A stretch of 64,000 nucleotides of DNA from Deltaproteobacteria bacterium. Its GTDB lineage: Bacteria > Desulfobacterota > Desulfobacteria > Desulfobacterales > G020354645. The position numbers and the translations under genes were made by a program. Below the pieces are notes generated by a model. The model did not search any database. It was given only the letters and a program-made list of their open reading frames with translations, and was not told the origin of the DNA. The stretch is taken from the NCBI GenBank assembly GCA_020354645.1, contig CP070652.1, forward strand, positions 3,678,891-3,742,890, in the 5' to 3' direction. Numbering within the stretch: the first letter of the stretch is position 1; every line of letters starts with the position of its first letter. Below are positions 44,133-52,940 of the stretch, one piece after another.

Positions 44133-44240
44133 GGAAGCGGGGCAATTTTTGCGACGACAAGATGCCGGGTTATCACCTGCTCGGTCCAGCAGCGGCAAAT
44201 GCTATACAATTTACCGCCTGCTGATGGCCGGCCCGCTTCC
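44133..44240. repeat. 108-bp element with inverted ends between paralogues 2 and 3
   Basis: The element starts GGAAGCGGG and ends CCCGCTTCC, a perfect nine-base inverted pair. Its left part (GGGGCAATTTTT, then CGACAAGATGCCGGGTT) resembles the ends of the 1602-1813 element. It occupies about half of the gap between two paralogous genes and encodes nothing. It is probably a member of the same dispersed non-autonomous family. Confidence 0.5.
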
Positions 44241-44266
44241 CGGGAAGCCGCCAGGTCAGCTGCTAA

Positions 44267-44848
44267 CTAAAAGATTTCATCCAGTATTTTTTGACGCCTT
44301 CTATCGACCTGTTGTTCCTCGGTCTGCAACTTTTCCCTGAGCGTTTGGTTCTCCCCCAACCTTTCGATAATCGCCCGGTCAACTTCTTTTTCGGCCGAAG
44401 AAAGACGGTGCAGGTGCTCCTCGTATTCGTCCCGAGACGCATAGGCACTTCTGATTAAATCGTAAAAGCTGTAACCCGCCGCCCCAAGAAGTTTCAAGTA
44501 ATGATCGATCAGAAAATCCACCACGACTTTTTGAAGACGGGCCAGGTCTAGGGAATAGAGATTGAGAGCATTCAGCCGGTTTTCGATTTCAGCTTCTATC
44601 CGTGAATTGATCCCTGCTTTGTCCTGGCCCTCTGCAAGCGCCTGCGCTGCATCCAGTGCTAATTTCCTGGGAAACATATAATAATTGGTGTATTGCCGGA
44701 TCGCTCTGCCACGGCGCAGAAAATCAAAAATGAACATCCCCGGGATCAGCGTCTGCCAGACCGGCGGTGGTTTCTGAACGATGACGCCCAAGGTTACTTC
44801 CCGGGCGAATTGCTCCTCGGCGTTTGCAATTATCTGTTTTTTTTCCAT
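44267..44848 (-). CDS. Uncharacterised protein, paralogue 3 of a three-member local family
   Basis: Family not recognised. The 193-residue product has the same block order as its two relatives: hydrophobic patch WQTLIPGMFIFDFLRRG, FPRKLALDAAQALAEG, LYSLDLARLQKVVVDFLIDHYLKLL, SAYASRDEYEEHLHRLSSAEKEVDRAI, and the end RRQKILDEIF. It is the most divergent in its first 30 residues. It is the first gene of the leftward group 44848-42597 and is separated from paralogue 2 by about 220 bases that contain repeats. Duplication within the locus is the simplest origin. Confidence 0.75.
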   Translation of the reverse strand: MEKKQIIANAEEQFAREVTLGVIVQKPPPVWQTLIPGMFIFDFLRRGRAIRQYTNYYMFPRKLALDAAQALAEGQDKAGINSRIEAEIENRLNALNLYSLDLARLQKVVVDFLIDHYLKLLGAAGYSFYDLIRSAYASRDEYEEHLHRLSSAEKEVDRAIIERLGENQTLREKLQTEEQQVDRRRQKILDEIF

Positions 44849-45061
44849 GAAGGTAACTCTCTTTGAATACGCATATCACCGAATCGTTTCTCCTGTCAAC
44901 GGCTCCGGCCATCAGAAGCAAAGAAAGGATTCAATAGCGCTTGTTTGAAAGGGCGATGTCGTGATCTTCAAATAGGTGGTCATCTGGTCGGTAAAATAAT
45001 TCGGGATTTTCAATCGAAATTGCGAGGCCTGCGCACCGGCAAGCACGGCGATTTTCAGGAA

Positions 45062-45100
45062 AAAATGGGAGATGCCCGCCGAAAGGGCATCTCCCATTTT
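45062..45100 (-). terminator. Rho-independent terminator of the YeiH-type transporter gene
   Basis: A near-perfect stem pairs ATGGGAGATGCCC with GGGCATCTCCCAT around a seven-base loop, and on the minus strand it is followed by six T residues. It lies about 30 bases after the transporter stop. The stem is symmetrical enough that it might also act on the plus strand. Confidence 0.85.
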
Positions 45101-45130
45101 AGTTGCGATGATAGGTGTTATTTATAACCA

Positions 45131-46492
45131 TCAATCGGGCGGGATGACTGCCGGAAAAAACGTGCTGGACCATAGAATCCAGGTAATAAACAGGGTCCAG
45201 ACGGCGTTGGCTGTCTGGGAAATCCAGTAAGCAATTGCCGGCCGGCCGCCACCCACCGAAACCAATTCTTTAAAGCGCGTTTCCAGGCCGATGGACACGA
45301 AACACAGCGCGAAAAACCAGTTCCGATAAGTTTTGGTTGCGCTGCCGATCGCTTTGGTGGCTTTAGGGCCCGAGACCGGTTCAACCAATGCCGAGACGAC
45401 AATCGAGGCTACTATGAATCCGAGCACGAACTTGGGGAACCGATACCAGATTTCCATAAAGGACGGTCTTTCGGTGATTCCCGATTCTTTGCGGTCCAGC
45501 GTCATGGTCGCCCACAGCGCCATTAAGAAGGCGGCCACTCCAATCAACACGTTCTGGGCCATCTTGACCATTGCAGCAACTTTGTAGGCAGCATCACCGC
45601 CGATAATTCCGCCGGCGGCCACGACGGCACCGGTATTGTCAATGACTCCGCCGACCCAGGCACCGGCCCAGTTGTTGGGAAGATTCATCCACTTGGCAAT
45701 CGGCGGCATCACCAAAATCAAGACCACCGCGCAGACCAATACCCAGGCGACCATAGAGCTGACTTCTTTTTTATTGCCCTGGATCGCACCACCGGCAGCA
45801 ATGGTGGCGGACACACCGCAGATGGCATTGGCGGAAGCGATGATGGCGCTGAAGCGTTCATTGACCTGAAATTTGCGGCAAATAAAGTAAGTCATGAACC
45901 AGACCGAAGTGGCCACCAGAATCGCTTGAACGAGACCCAGAAAGCCGCCCCTGAGAACATCGGAAAAAAGGATACCCGCTCCCATGCACACCAGACCGAT
46001 TTTGATGAAGTATTCGGTTTGCCCGGCGGCTTGCAGGATTTTAGGCACCTTGAAAAAGTTACTGATAATCAAACCGAACACCAATGCGAAAATAACGTAT
46101 TCTATACCCCATTTGGCGAAGAATTGCTGTTTGGACAAAACCGTAGAGATCAAGGCCAGGACAAAAATAACAATAAAACCGGGGATATAGCGCTTAAAAT
46201 CAAACTTCATGAAAGCACCCCCGATGCTCGTGAGAACGGCTAAAAATAGGAAAAGAACGACCGTCTGCCCAAGGGTTGTGCCGAACCCTTTCGGGAAGGC
46301 CGCTGCCAGTGACGTCCAGCCCTTGGCAATTTTGGGACCCGCCGGAAGGATCCCAACCGCCCATTTACCGGCCGCAGCTTCATGCAAACCGATAATGGCC
46401 AGAACCAGTATCAACCAGCCGAGAAAACACGCCCACCAGTCCTCGTTTTGAAGCACTGGTTTTGTTGCGCGTTGTTGGGTTTCTTCGTTCAT
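45131..46492 (-). CDS. YeiH/UPF0324-family transporter (putative sulfate exporter family)
   Basis: The 453-residue membrane protein has about 12 spans. The family core is seen in FFKVPKILQAAGQTEYFIKIGLVCMGAGILF, ASANAICGVSATIAAGGAI and NTGAVVAAGGIIGG. Relatives are annotated as putative sulfate or sulfonate-related exporters, but function is not settled. AGGAGG stands before the ATG. The gene is transcribed alone, with its own terminator and a predicted promoter about 150 bases upstream. In a sulfur-metabolising anaerobe a role in sulfite, sulfate or sulfonate movement is plausible. Confidence 0.82.
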   Translation of the reverse strand: MNEETQQRATKPVLQNEDWWACFLGWLILVLAIIGLHEAAAGKWAVGILPAGPKIAKGWTSLAAAFPKGFGTTLGQTVVLFLFLAVLTSIGGAFMKFDFKRYIPGFIVIFVLALISTVLSKQQFFAKWGIEYVIFALVFGLIISNFFKVPKILQAAGQTEYFIKIGLVCMGAGILFSDVLRGGFLGLVQAILVATSVWFMTYFICRKFQVNERFSAIIASANAICGVSATIAAGGAIQGNKKEVSSMVAWVLVCAVVLILVMPPIAKWMNLPNNWAGAWVGGVIDNTGAVVAAGGIIGGDAAYKVAAMVKMAQNVLIGVAAFLMALWATMTLDRKESGITERPSFMEIWYRFPKFVLGFIVASIVVSALVEPVSGPKATKAIGSATKTYRNWFFALCFVSIGLETRFKELVSVGGGRPAIAYWISQTANAVWTLFITWILWSSTFFPAVIPPD

Positions 46493-46670
46493 ATGACATG
46501 CCTCCTTTTAATTGAATTGAGTTCGGGTAAGAATGCGAAGCATAAAAAAAAACATACAGATGAATTTACAACAACCCTACTGTGTTCACCTCCTTTCACC
46601 ACTTAAATATTCACACTCATAAACAGATAAATTCTTTATATTTTTAGTCGAGAAAGAGGGATTTTGTCAA
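46493..46670 (-). promoter_or_regulatory. Promoter and leader of the YeiH-type gene
   Basis: On the minus strand TTGACA (46670-46665), an 18-base spacer and TAAAAA (46646-46641) form a candidate promoter. The leader of about 140 bases contains a very strong Shine-Dalgarno core (AAAGGAGGTGA, near 46597-46587) that is not followed by a start codon of a real gene at the right distance. Further on is a 15-codon frame beginning ATG TTT TTT TTT. The 145 bases further upstream, up to the antiporter stop, are AT-rich and show nothing else. Confidence 0.4.
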
Positions 46671-46815
46671 TATTTTTTCAAATTATTTGCTTGAGTGGAT
46701 ATTTTGATCCTTGGGCACAGCACTGCTATTATATATTTATATATTTTAAAATCAAGTGTTTAAAATACATCCCTTCACCAAATTGAGAAAATCAGACGAC
46801 TTTTTGGGATGGGAT

Positions 46816-47883
46816 CTAGCCTTCAACAGTGCCAATATTGAAAGCATATTGTAAAATCAAATAAATGATGTAGACGCCGAACAGCCAGCCACCTTGCCAT
46901 CTTCGGAAACGTCCGTCCTTATTCTGGAAAATGAAAAATCGGAAAGGATACAGAATGAGTATCATGGCCGGAAAGTGGAAGGTATAAAAGTTTTGCGGCA
47001 CGGCCAAAGGTCTGGCGGCCGCTGCCGCGCCGATGACAAAAAGGCAGTTGAGCACATCAGCCCCAACGACGTTGCCGACCATAATCTCCGGATGTCCTTT
47101 GCGCACGGCGGCAATGGCCGTCATCAGTTCCGGTAAAGACGTGCCGAGTGCCACCATGGTGGCGGCAATAACATCCTCCGGCACGCCGAGCCGGTGGGCG
47201 ATTTCTGCTGCAGAGGGAACCAAGATCCGTGCTCCGACAATGACAAAAAACAGCCCCCCTACGATCAGCAACCAGCACTTTGCCAGGCTCAAGAGCTCGG
47301 AAACGTCGGCTTCCTCCCCCTCAAGCGCCATATCGGCCCCCTGCTTGGCCCAAAGATAGGTAATATACATATAACCTGCCAATAATATAAGAAATAATAT
47401 GCCAACCCATCGGTGCAATATCGGTTCACCCTCCATTGCGCTCAGCGCAATCAGCGCAATGAGAACCAGCAACGTCGCTGCTCCCACCTGCACCCAACCT
47501 GTTCGATTGAGTATGAAGCGGTTGACCGGCACAGTGGTCAACATACAAGTCAAGCCAAAAATTAAGCCGGTGTCGGCAATGATGGACCCCACGCCATTGC
47601 CCAGGGCCAGTCCGGGATTACCCATCCAGGCCGCCATAACCGACACGAACGCTTCCGGCATGGTCGTTCCAAGGGAAATAATCGTCGCCCCGATGACGAT
47701 TCGAGGCAAACCCGTTCGGCGTGCCAAATGGACCACGCCGTCGATCATCCAATCGGCACCTTTCGACAACAAAAAAATGCAGACGGCCATAATGACCAGC
47801 AAAGCCGCAATCGGCAAACCCTTCACAAACTCCTGCAATATTGTTTCATCTCCAATCCAACGCAATACTTCGCTTAGCATCAC
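46816..47883 (-). CDS. Ca2+/cation antiporter (CaCA family, YrbG-like)
   Basis: The 355-residue membrane protein has two inverted halves, each with the alpha-repeat of the CaCA family: GATIISLGTTMPEAFVSV with GNGVGSIIADTGLIFG, and AATMVALGTSLPELMTAI with VGNVVGADVLNCLFVIG. The acidic Glu in each xPE motif coordinates the cation. It exchanges Ca2+ (or another divalent ion) for Na+ or H+ across the inner membrane. It is a single gene, about 210 bases downstream of rluD. Confidence 0.9.
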   Translation of the reverse strand: MMLSEVLRWIGDETILQEFVKGLPIAALLVIMAVCIFLLSKGADWMIDGVVHLARRTGLPRIVIGATIISLGTTMPEAFVSVMAAWMGNPGLALGNGVGSIIADTGLIFGLTCMLTTVPVNRFILNRTGWVQVGAATLLVLIALIALSAMEGEPILHRWVGILFLILLAGYMYITYLWAKQGADMALEGEEADVSELLSLAKCWLLIVGGLFFVIVGARILVPSAAEIAHRLGVPEDVIAATMVALGTSLPELMTAIAAVRKGHPEIMVGNVVGADVLNCLFVIGAAAAARPLAVPQNFYTFHFPAMILILYPFRFFIFQNKDGRFRRWQGGWLFGVYIIYLILQYAFNIGTVEG

Positions 47884-48095
47884 TTATTCCTCCCGCCTTT
47901 CGCAAAATTTCAAAGGCTAATCGGAAAACCCATAACCGTTCAAATTAGGAAATAATTTTTTTGATAAACAGCTCTGGGTCTTCTAAAAATTTTCCACCCC
48001 ACGACTCTTAAATAATGCAGTCGGCCGCCTTTTGTCCAAATGTTAGCCCATATTCAATAATTAAAAAAAATTGCATGGAAGATATTTATTTCGTG

Positions 48096-49064
48096 TCACA
48101 CAGAATGACCAATTATTTTTAAGCGCATGATTTGATTCTCCATGTCTGCTGGGATCGGGGCCTCAAATGATACGAACTGGTTGGATCTTGGATGAAAGAA
48201 TCCCAGCCGCCAGGCATGCAGCATCTGCCTGGTGATGCCCTGGATAATGGCAGAGATATCTGTGGATAGGTTTCTTTGGACCCTGCGACCGCCATACTTC
48301 GAATCAGCAATAATTGGATGGTTGATTGCGGCACAATGCACACGGATTTGATGGGTCCGGCCGGTTTTTAAATTCAATTCGACCAGGGTGACACCGTCAA
48401 AACGCTCGCGGACCTTCCAGGTGCTCTCGGCCTCCCGTCCCTTCCGACTGATGGTGGACATCCGCTTTCGATCGACCGGGTGCCTGCCGATGGGCAGCGA
48501 AATGACACCCGTTTCTGACCTCATTTCTCCATACACCAGCGCCAGATATGTCTTTTGAACCCTCCTGGATTTAAACTGCGCAGCCAGATGGGCATGGGCC
48601 GAGTTGTTTTTAGCGACCACCAGAACACCAGAGGTATCCTTGTCGAGCCGGTGGACGATTCCCGGCCTGAGTTCACCGCCGATATTGCAGATATCCGGGC
48701 GATGATAAAGAAGCCCGTTGACCAAAGTGCCTGAATAATGCCCCGGTGCGGGGTGAACCACCAGTCCCGATTGTTTGTTAATGACAATTAGATCCTGATC
48801 TTCATAAAGAAAATCGATTTCAATGGGCTCAGGCTCAAATGAAACCGTCTCCGGTGGTGAAACATGACCGCAGATTTCATCACCAGTTTTTACGCTATAG
48901 CCGGGTTTTTTAAGCGCCCCGTTAACCCGTATCTTTTCATTAAGAATTAAGTTAGCGGCTTGTGACCGGGAACATGCAGAGATGCGAGAAGCTATATGAA
49001 CATCAAGGCGTTCGCCAGCATGGGAGGCGTCGACAAAAATGGTGAAAGCACCGTCAGCGGGCAT
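48096..49064 (-). CDS. rluD: 23S rRNA pseudouridine synthase, RluD-like
   Basis: The 322-residue protein has an N-terminal S4 RNA-binding domain (ERLDVHIASRI to about residue 75) and a PseudoU_synth_2 catalytic domain with the active Asp in GIVHRLDKDTSGVLVVAK and the C-terminal LKTGRTHQIRVHCA. RluD modifies U1911/1915/1917 in helix 69 of 23S rRNA; the exact target of this member is assumed by similarity. It starts 15 bases after the carD stop and is likely co-transcribed with it. Confidence 0.9.
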   Translation of the reverse strand: MPADGAFTIFVDASHAGERLDVHIASRISACSRSQAANLILNEKIRVNGALKKPGYSVKTGDEICGHVSPPETVSFEPEPIEIDFLYEDQDLIVINKQSGLVVHPAPGHYSGTLVNGLLYHRPDICNIGGELRPGIVHRLDKDTSGVLVVAKNNSAHAHLAAQFKSRRVQKTYLALVYGEMRSETGVISLPIGRHPVDRKRMSTISRKGREAESTWKVRERFDGVTLVELNLKTGRTHQIRVHCAAINHPIIADSKYGGRRVQRNLSTDISAIIQGITRQMLHAWRLGFFHPRSNQFVSFEAPIPADMENQIMRLKIIGHSV

Positions 49065-49078
49065 GATTCAGTGGTGGG

Positions 49079-49657
49079 TTAATTATCGGGATTGTCTGAA
49101 GTCTCAGGATTCTCCGCAGCGAAGAAAGATTCGAGTTCAGAGATAATCTTTTTTTCATCTGTTTTTTTGGCGGTAGAAAGCTCTTTTACCAGCAAAACTT
49201 GGGCGGTATCGTAAAGCTTGCGTTCACCAAAGGACAAATCTTTGGTTAACTTCAGTAGTGAAAGATCTCTGAAGACTTCGGCGACATCATACAGTGAACC
49301 GGTCTTGATCTTATCCATGTATTCTCTATACCGGCGATTCCAGGTTTGATTGTCGTTAAGCGATTCCTTGCGGGTCTTTATCACCTGGTATACTTTGGAA
49401 ATCTCTTTTTTATCAATAATATCTCTTAAACCAACCGATTCTACGTTGTTGGTCGGGATCATGATCAGCATGTTGTTTTCGAGAACGTTCATGATATAAA
49501 AATCATGCTTTTCCCCGTTGATAACTCTGGTCTCAATCGCTTTTATCTTTCCAACGCCGTGAGCCGGATAGACCGCTAGATCGCCAACTTGAAAAGTACG
49601 CATTTTTCGTTTGCTGGTTGGTTTTCGAGTTTTTCCACTGGCCTTTTTGTCACTCAT
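49079..49657 (-). CDS. CarD-family transcriptional regulator
   Basis: About 192 residues from the internal ATG (MSDKKASGK), preceded by TGGAG; an upstream start would add 21 atypical residues. A lysine-rich tail precedes the RNA-polymerase-interaction domain FQVGDLAVYPAHGVGKIKAIE, which is followed by a helical domain with LKLTKDLSFGERKLYDTAQ. CarD/CdnL proteins bind the RNA polymerase beta subunit and stabilise open promoter complexes. A CarD gene near pth, prs and ispE is commonly seen in deltaproteobacteria. Confidence 0.92.
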   Translation of the reverse strand: MSDKKASGKTRKPTSKRKMRTFQVGDLAVYPAHGVGKIKAIETRVINGEKHDFYIMNVLENNMLIMIPTNNVESVGLRDIIDKKEISKVYQVIKTRKESLNDNQTWNRRYREYMDKIKTGSLYDVAEVFRDLSLLKLTKDLSFGERKLYDTAQVLLVKELSTAKKTDEKKIISELESFFAAENPETSDNPDN

Positions 49658-49932
49658 TTTAACTCCATCAATAAGATTGTATACGAACCAAAATATAATT
49701 TTTATCTCACAGGCACCCACCGCGGATAAACGGAATCATTAAAAGAGCCGTTTGCACGGCGTTTAAATCTGTTGAGATAAACACATAGCCCCGCTGTACT
49801 GTCCAAAATAAAATGCGAGACGCAAAAACGCGGAAGATAACAGGGCTTTAAACCTTTATCATATAACATAACTTATCGTAATTGTCAAAAATATATTCCA
49901 TTGGAAGTGTCTCTACCGGGTCGATACTAAGC

Positions 49933-49961
49933 TTGACACACATACTGGTTTTTGCCATAGT
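49933..49961 (+). promoter_or_regulatory. Predicted sigma-70 promoter of hppA
   Basis: TTGACA at 49933-49938, a 17-base spacer and CATAGT at 49956-49961 (4 of 6 to the -10 consensus). It lies about 55 bases ahead of the hppA start in the gap divergent from carD. The rest of the roughly 357-base gap shows nothing further that I can call. Confidence 0.6.
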
Positions 49962-50014
49962 GTGCCAGCCCAAAATCACTTTATCACTAATTATCAAATA
50001 AGGAGGAGAGAGGT

Positions 50015-52012
50015 ATGGAGCTATTAGTTGCATTGATTGCGAGTATTCTCGCCTTGGTCTATGTGGTCTTTCTGATCACTCGCATCACCAAGGTGGAAAA
50101 GGGTACGGAAAAGATGATCGAGATTGCGGACGCTATTCATGAGGGGGCAATGACATTCCTAAAACGAGAGTACACTACACTCGTTTTGGTCTTGATTGCG
50201 ATTGCTATTTTGCTGGGAATTTTTATTGATCCACGTGAATCCATAACCTTTATCGTGGGAGCTGCTATTTCCGGGCTGGCGGCATGGGTCGGTATGAACG
50301 TTTCGACGGCTTCCAATGTAAGGTCTGCCAACATTGCTTCGCAAAGCTTTCCCAGGGCTTTTCAGGTAGCCATTTCCAGCGGAGCGGTTATGGGAATGTG
50401 TGTCGTTGGTATGGGGCTTCTGGGAGTCGTGATTATATACTTTATCACCCCTGATTTGAGGATGCTGGTTGCTTATGCGTTTGGTTCTTCTCTCATCGCT
50501 TTATTTTTGAGAGTGGGGGGTGGTATTTTTACCAAAAGTGCCGATGTGGGAGCCGATCTGGTCGGAAAAGTAGAGGCTGGAATCCCGGAAGATGACCCCA
50601 GAAATCCAGCCGTAATAGCAGATGCTGTCGGTGACAACGTGGGTGACATTGCCGGCATGGGTTCGGATTTATTTGAATCCTATGTAAGTGCCATCGTAGC
50701 CACTATGTTCTTAGGGGCTGCTTTGAGTAACCAGCATCTGTTGATACCGCTTTTGCTGGCCGGCGCCGGTATTATCTGCTCGATAATCGGATCTCTGTGT
50801 GTGCGAGTGGCGGAGGGCAGAACCGATGAGACTTTTGAACAGCAGACAGATCGGGTCCGCAAGGCCATGAATTTGGGAATCGTAATCGCTAATGGTCTAA
50901 TGGTGATCGCTTCTTTTATCATTGTAAAGGTCGTGCTCACGGAGCTTGATGTTTTTTGGGCACTTTTGGCCGGTCTTTTGTGCGGAATGATCATCGGTTG
51001 GGCCACTATCTATTACACCTCCGATAAATATGGTCCGGTTTCCAACATCGTGAAATCCACGGAGACCGGCGCTTCAACGGTTATCATCGAAGGCCTGGCG
51101 CAGGGAATGTACAGCACCGTGATTCCCGTGCTGGCGATTTCAGCAGCCATGGTAGCTGCCTATCTAACCGCCGGTCTTTATGGTATTGCGGTTGCCGGAG
51201 TAGGCATATTGGGAGTGCTGGGTGTTAACCTTTCCTGCGACTGCTACGGGCCTATTGTAGATAATGCGGCTGGGATTGCCGAGATGTGTGAAATGGACGA
51301 AATCGTCAGAACGCGGTGCGATGCTTTGGATTCGGTCGGAAATACAACGGCTGCCATGGGAAAAGGGTTTGCCATCGGTTCCGCTGCTCTGGCCGCTTTG
51401 GCCTGGTTGGCAGCTTATTACGAAGCCGCTGATCTTGAGGTCATTAGTATAACGGAGCCAACGGTGATGGCAGGCCTGTTCATCGGCGGGCTGATGGTAT
51501 TCCTGTTCGCGGCCTTAACCATGAAGGCTGTGGGTCGCGGCGGCTATGACATCGTCCGCGAAGTCCGCCGGCAGTGGAAGGAAATTCCCGGATTAATGGA
51601 AGGAACCGCAAAGCCGGACTCCGCCACGTGTGTGGATATAACCACCCGCGGGGCCTTAAAATCCATGGTCATTCCCGGTTTGCTTTCGGTCGTCATACCG
51701 GCTGCGGTTGGTTTTACACTGGGATTGGCGGCTTTAGGTGCCCTCTTGGCGGCAGCACTGGCCGTCGGGTTGCTGGTTGCCTTATTTATGGCCAACGCCG
51801 GTGGGGCCTGGGACAATGCCAAAAAATACATCGAAGCCGGACACATGGGAGGAAAGGGTTCCGACTCTCATAAGGCGGCAGTGGTAGGCGATACTGTGGG
51901 CGATCCATTCAAGGATACATCGGGACCTTCACTCAATATCTTGATAAAGATCGTCGGTAAAGTGGCTTTGATCATGGTTCCCGTGCTCCTGGTATTCTGG
52001 GGCAAGGTATAA
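50015..52012 (+). CDS. hppA: Ion-pumping membrane pyrophosphatase
   Basis: The 665-residue protein has about 16 spans. The pyrophosphate site is shown by DVGADLVGKVEAGIPEDDPR with NPAVIADAVGDNVGD, and by the C-terminal GDTVGDPFKDTSGPSLN. It couples PPi hydrolysis to export of H+ and/or Na+. The motif GNTTAA, with Ala446 where K+-independent enzymes have Lys, indicates the K+-dependent class. Whether H+ or Na+ is pumped cannot be told reliably by eye. It has a strong ribosome-binding site (AAGGAGGAG), its own promoter and its own terminator. Confidence 0.95.
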   Translation: MELLVALIASILALVYVVFLITRITKVEKGTEKMIEIADAIHEGAMTFLKREYTTLVLVLIAIAILLGIFIDPRESITFIVGAAISGLAAWVGMNVSTASNVRSANIASQSFPRAFQVAISSGAVMGMCVVGMGLLGVVIIYFITPDLRMLVAYAFGSSLIALFLRVGGGIFTKSADVGADLVGKVEAGIPEDDPRNPAVIADAVGDNVGDIAGMGSDLFESYVSAIVATMFLGAALSNQHLLIPLLLAGAGIICSIIGSLCVRVAEGRTDETFEQQTDRVRKAMNLGIVIANGLMVIASFIIVKVVLTELDVFWALLAGLLCGMIIGWATIYYTSDKYGPVSNIVKSTETGASTVIIEGLAQGMYSTVIPVLAISAAMVAAYLTAGLYGIAVAGVGILGVLGVNLSCDCYGPIVDNAAGIAEMCEMDEIVRTRCDALDSVGNTTAAMGKGFAIGSAALAALAWLAAYYEAADLEVISITEPTVMAGLFIGGLMVFLFAALTMKAVGRGGYDIVREVRRQWKEIPGLMEGTAKPDSATCVDITTRGALKSMVIPGLLSVVIPAAVGFTLGLAALGALLAAALAVGLLVALFMANAGGAWDNAKKYIEAGHMGGKGSDSHKAAVVGDTVGDPFKDTSGPSLNILIKIVGKVALIMVPVLLVFWGKV

Positions 52013-52028
52013 ATTCAAATCTCTCATT

Positions 52029-52071
52029 AAAAAAGCCCTTTCGGTGATCGGAAAAGCCGAAGGGGCTTTTT
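52029..52071 (+). terminator. Rho-independent terminator of hppA
   Basis: The stem AAAAAGCCCTTTCGG pairs with CCGAAGGGGCTTTTT around a loop of about 12 bases and ends in a T run. It stands 17 bases after the hppA stop. Confidence 0.85.
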
Positions 52072-52228
52072 GTTAGTTCATTGCGACCGGCAAACCGGCC
52101 AACAGGCTGACGGGCTAAACCTAACCAGCCGGTTGAACACAATAATTCAAGTAAAGAAGATGTGAAATTCCGCCTGTGGAACAATCCCGCGGGACCATCG
52201 GAGCGAATACGGGTTTTTGAGATAACTT

Positions 52229-52825
52229 CTAACCTGCTATCATGATTCGAGTGCTATTAAACCGATTCATCCCTTCCTGTGGGCCTTCACAAAGGACCGT
52301 AACAACCGCATCCCGGGCTGTCGCTATAACCTGGGCCAGAATCTTTATCTCTTCCGAACGAAAGTTCCCCAGCACATGATCGGTAACACGGAACGCTTCT
52401 TCGGAACGCCCGACACCGATACGCAGCCGGCTAAAATCACCTTCACCGAAGGCTTTCATCAGCGACTTGACCCCTTTGTGCCCGGCGTGGCCGCCGTTAT
52501 CTTTTATCTTTAATCTTCCAAGGGCTAAGTCTATGTCATCATGAATAACCAGCAGATCCTGGCTTTTTATCCGGAAATAATCGGCAAGTCTCTTCGCTGG
52601 CGGCCCGCTGTTGTTCATAAAGGCCATCGGTTTGGCTAAAATGACCTCAATGCCTTTTATCGAGCCTCTTCCGTATAAAGTGTCAAACTTTTGCCTATCA
52701 AGGGAAATTGCAAAAACAGTCGCAATATCGTCAATTACCATAAATCCGGAGTTATGACGGGTCTTCTCATAAATACTCCCAGGATTACCGAGGCCGACGA
52801 TTAACCGAATGCGTTTTTCCGGCAT
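52229..52825 (-). CDS. pth: Peptidyl-tRNA hydrolase
   Basis: The 198-residue protein has LIVGLGNPGSIYEKTRHNSGF, with the catalytic His and the first Asn, then KPMAFMNNSG, VIHDDIDLALG and GGHAGHKGVKSL, and RLRIGVGR. These are all standard. It releases tRNA from stalled peptidyl-tRNA in the cytoplasm. It follows rplY (about 115 bases between) in the conserved order prs-rplY-pth. Confidence 0.96.
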   Translation of the reverse strand: MPEKRIRLIVGLGNPGSIYEKTRHNSGFMVIDDIATVFAISLDRQKFDTLYGRGSIKGIEVILAKPMAFMNNSGPPAKRLADYFRIKSQDLLVIHDDIDLALGRLKIKDNGGHAGHKGVKSLMKAFGEGDFSRLRIGVGRSEEAFRVTDHVLGNFRSEEIKILAQVIATARDAVVTVLCEGPQEGMNRFNSTRIMIAG

Positions 52826-52940
52826 ATCATCCCTTATTTCGATCCGCTCAAACAGTGCTCAAAATGCCAGCGGCCCGTAAGGCCTGCCTCATCTGGGTCT
52901 CCTCTTTTAAAAAGGCAGACTTTGCGGACCGCTGCAAAAA

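Noticed and set aside
46493-46670. Riboswitch in the YeiH-type leader
   Set aside because: No known aptamer core or conserved paired pattern is recognisable; only an unexplained Shine-Dalgarno and a short frame are seen.
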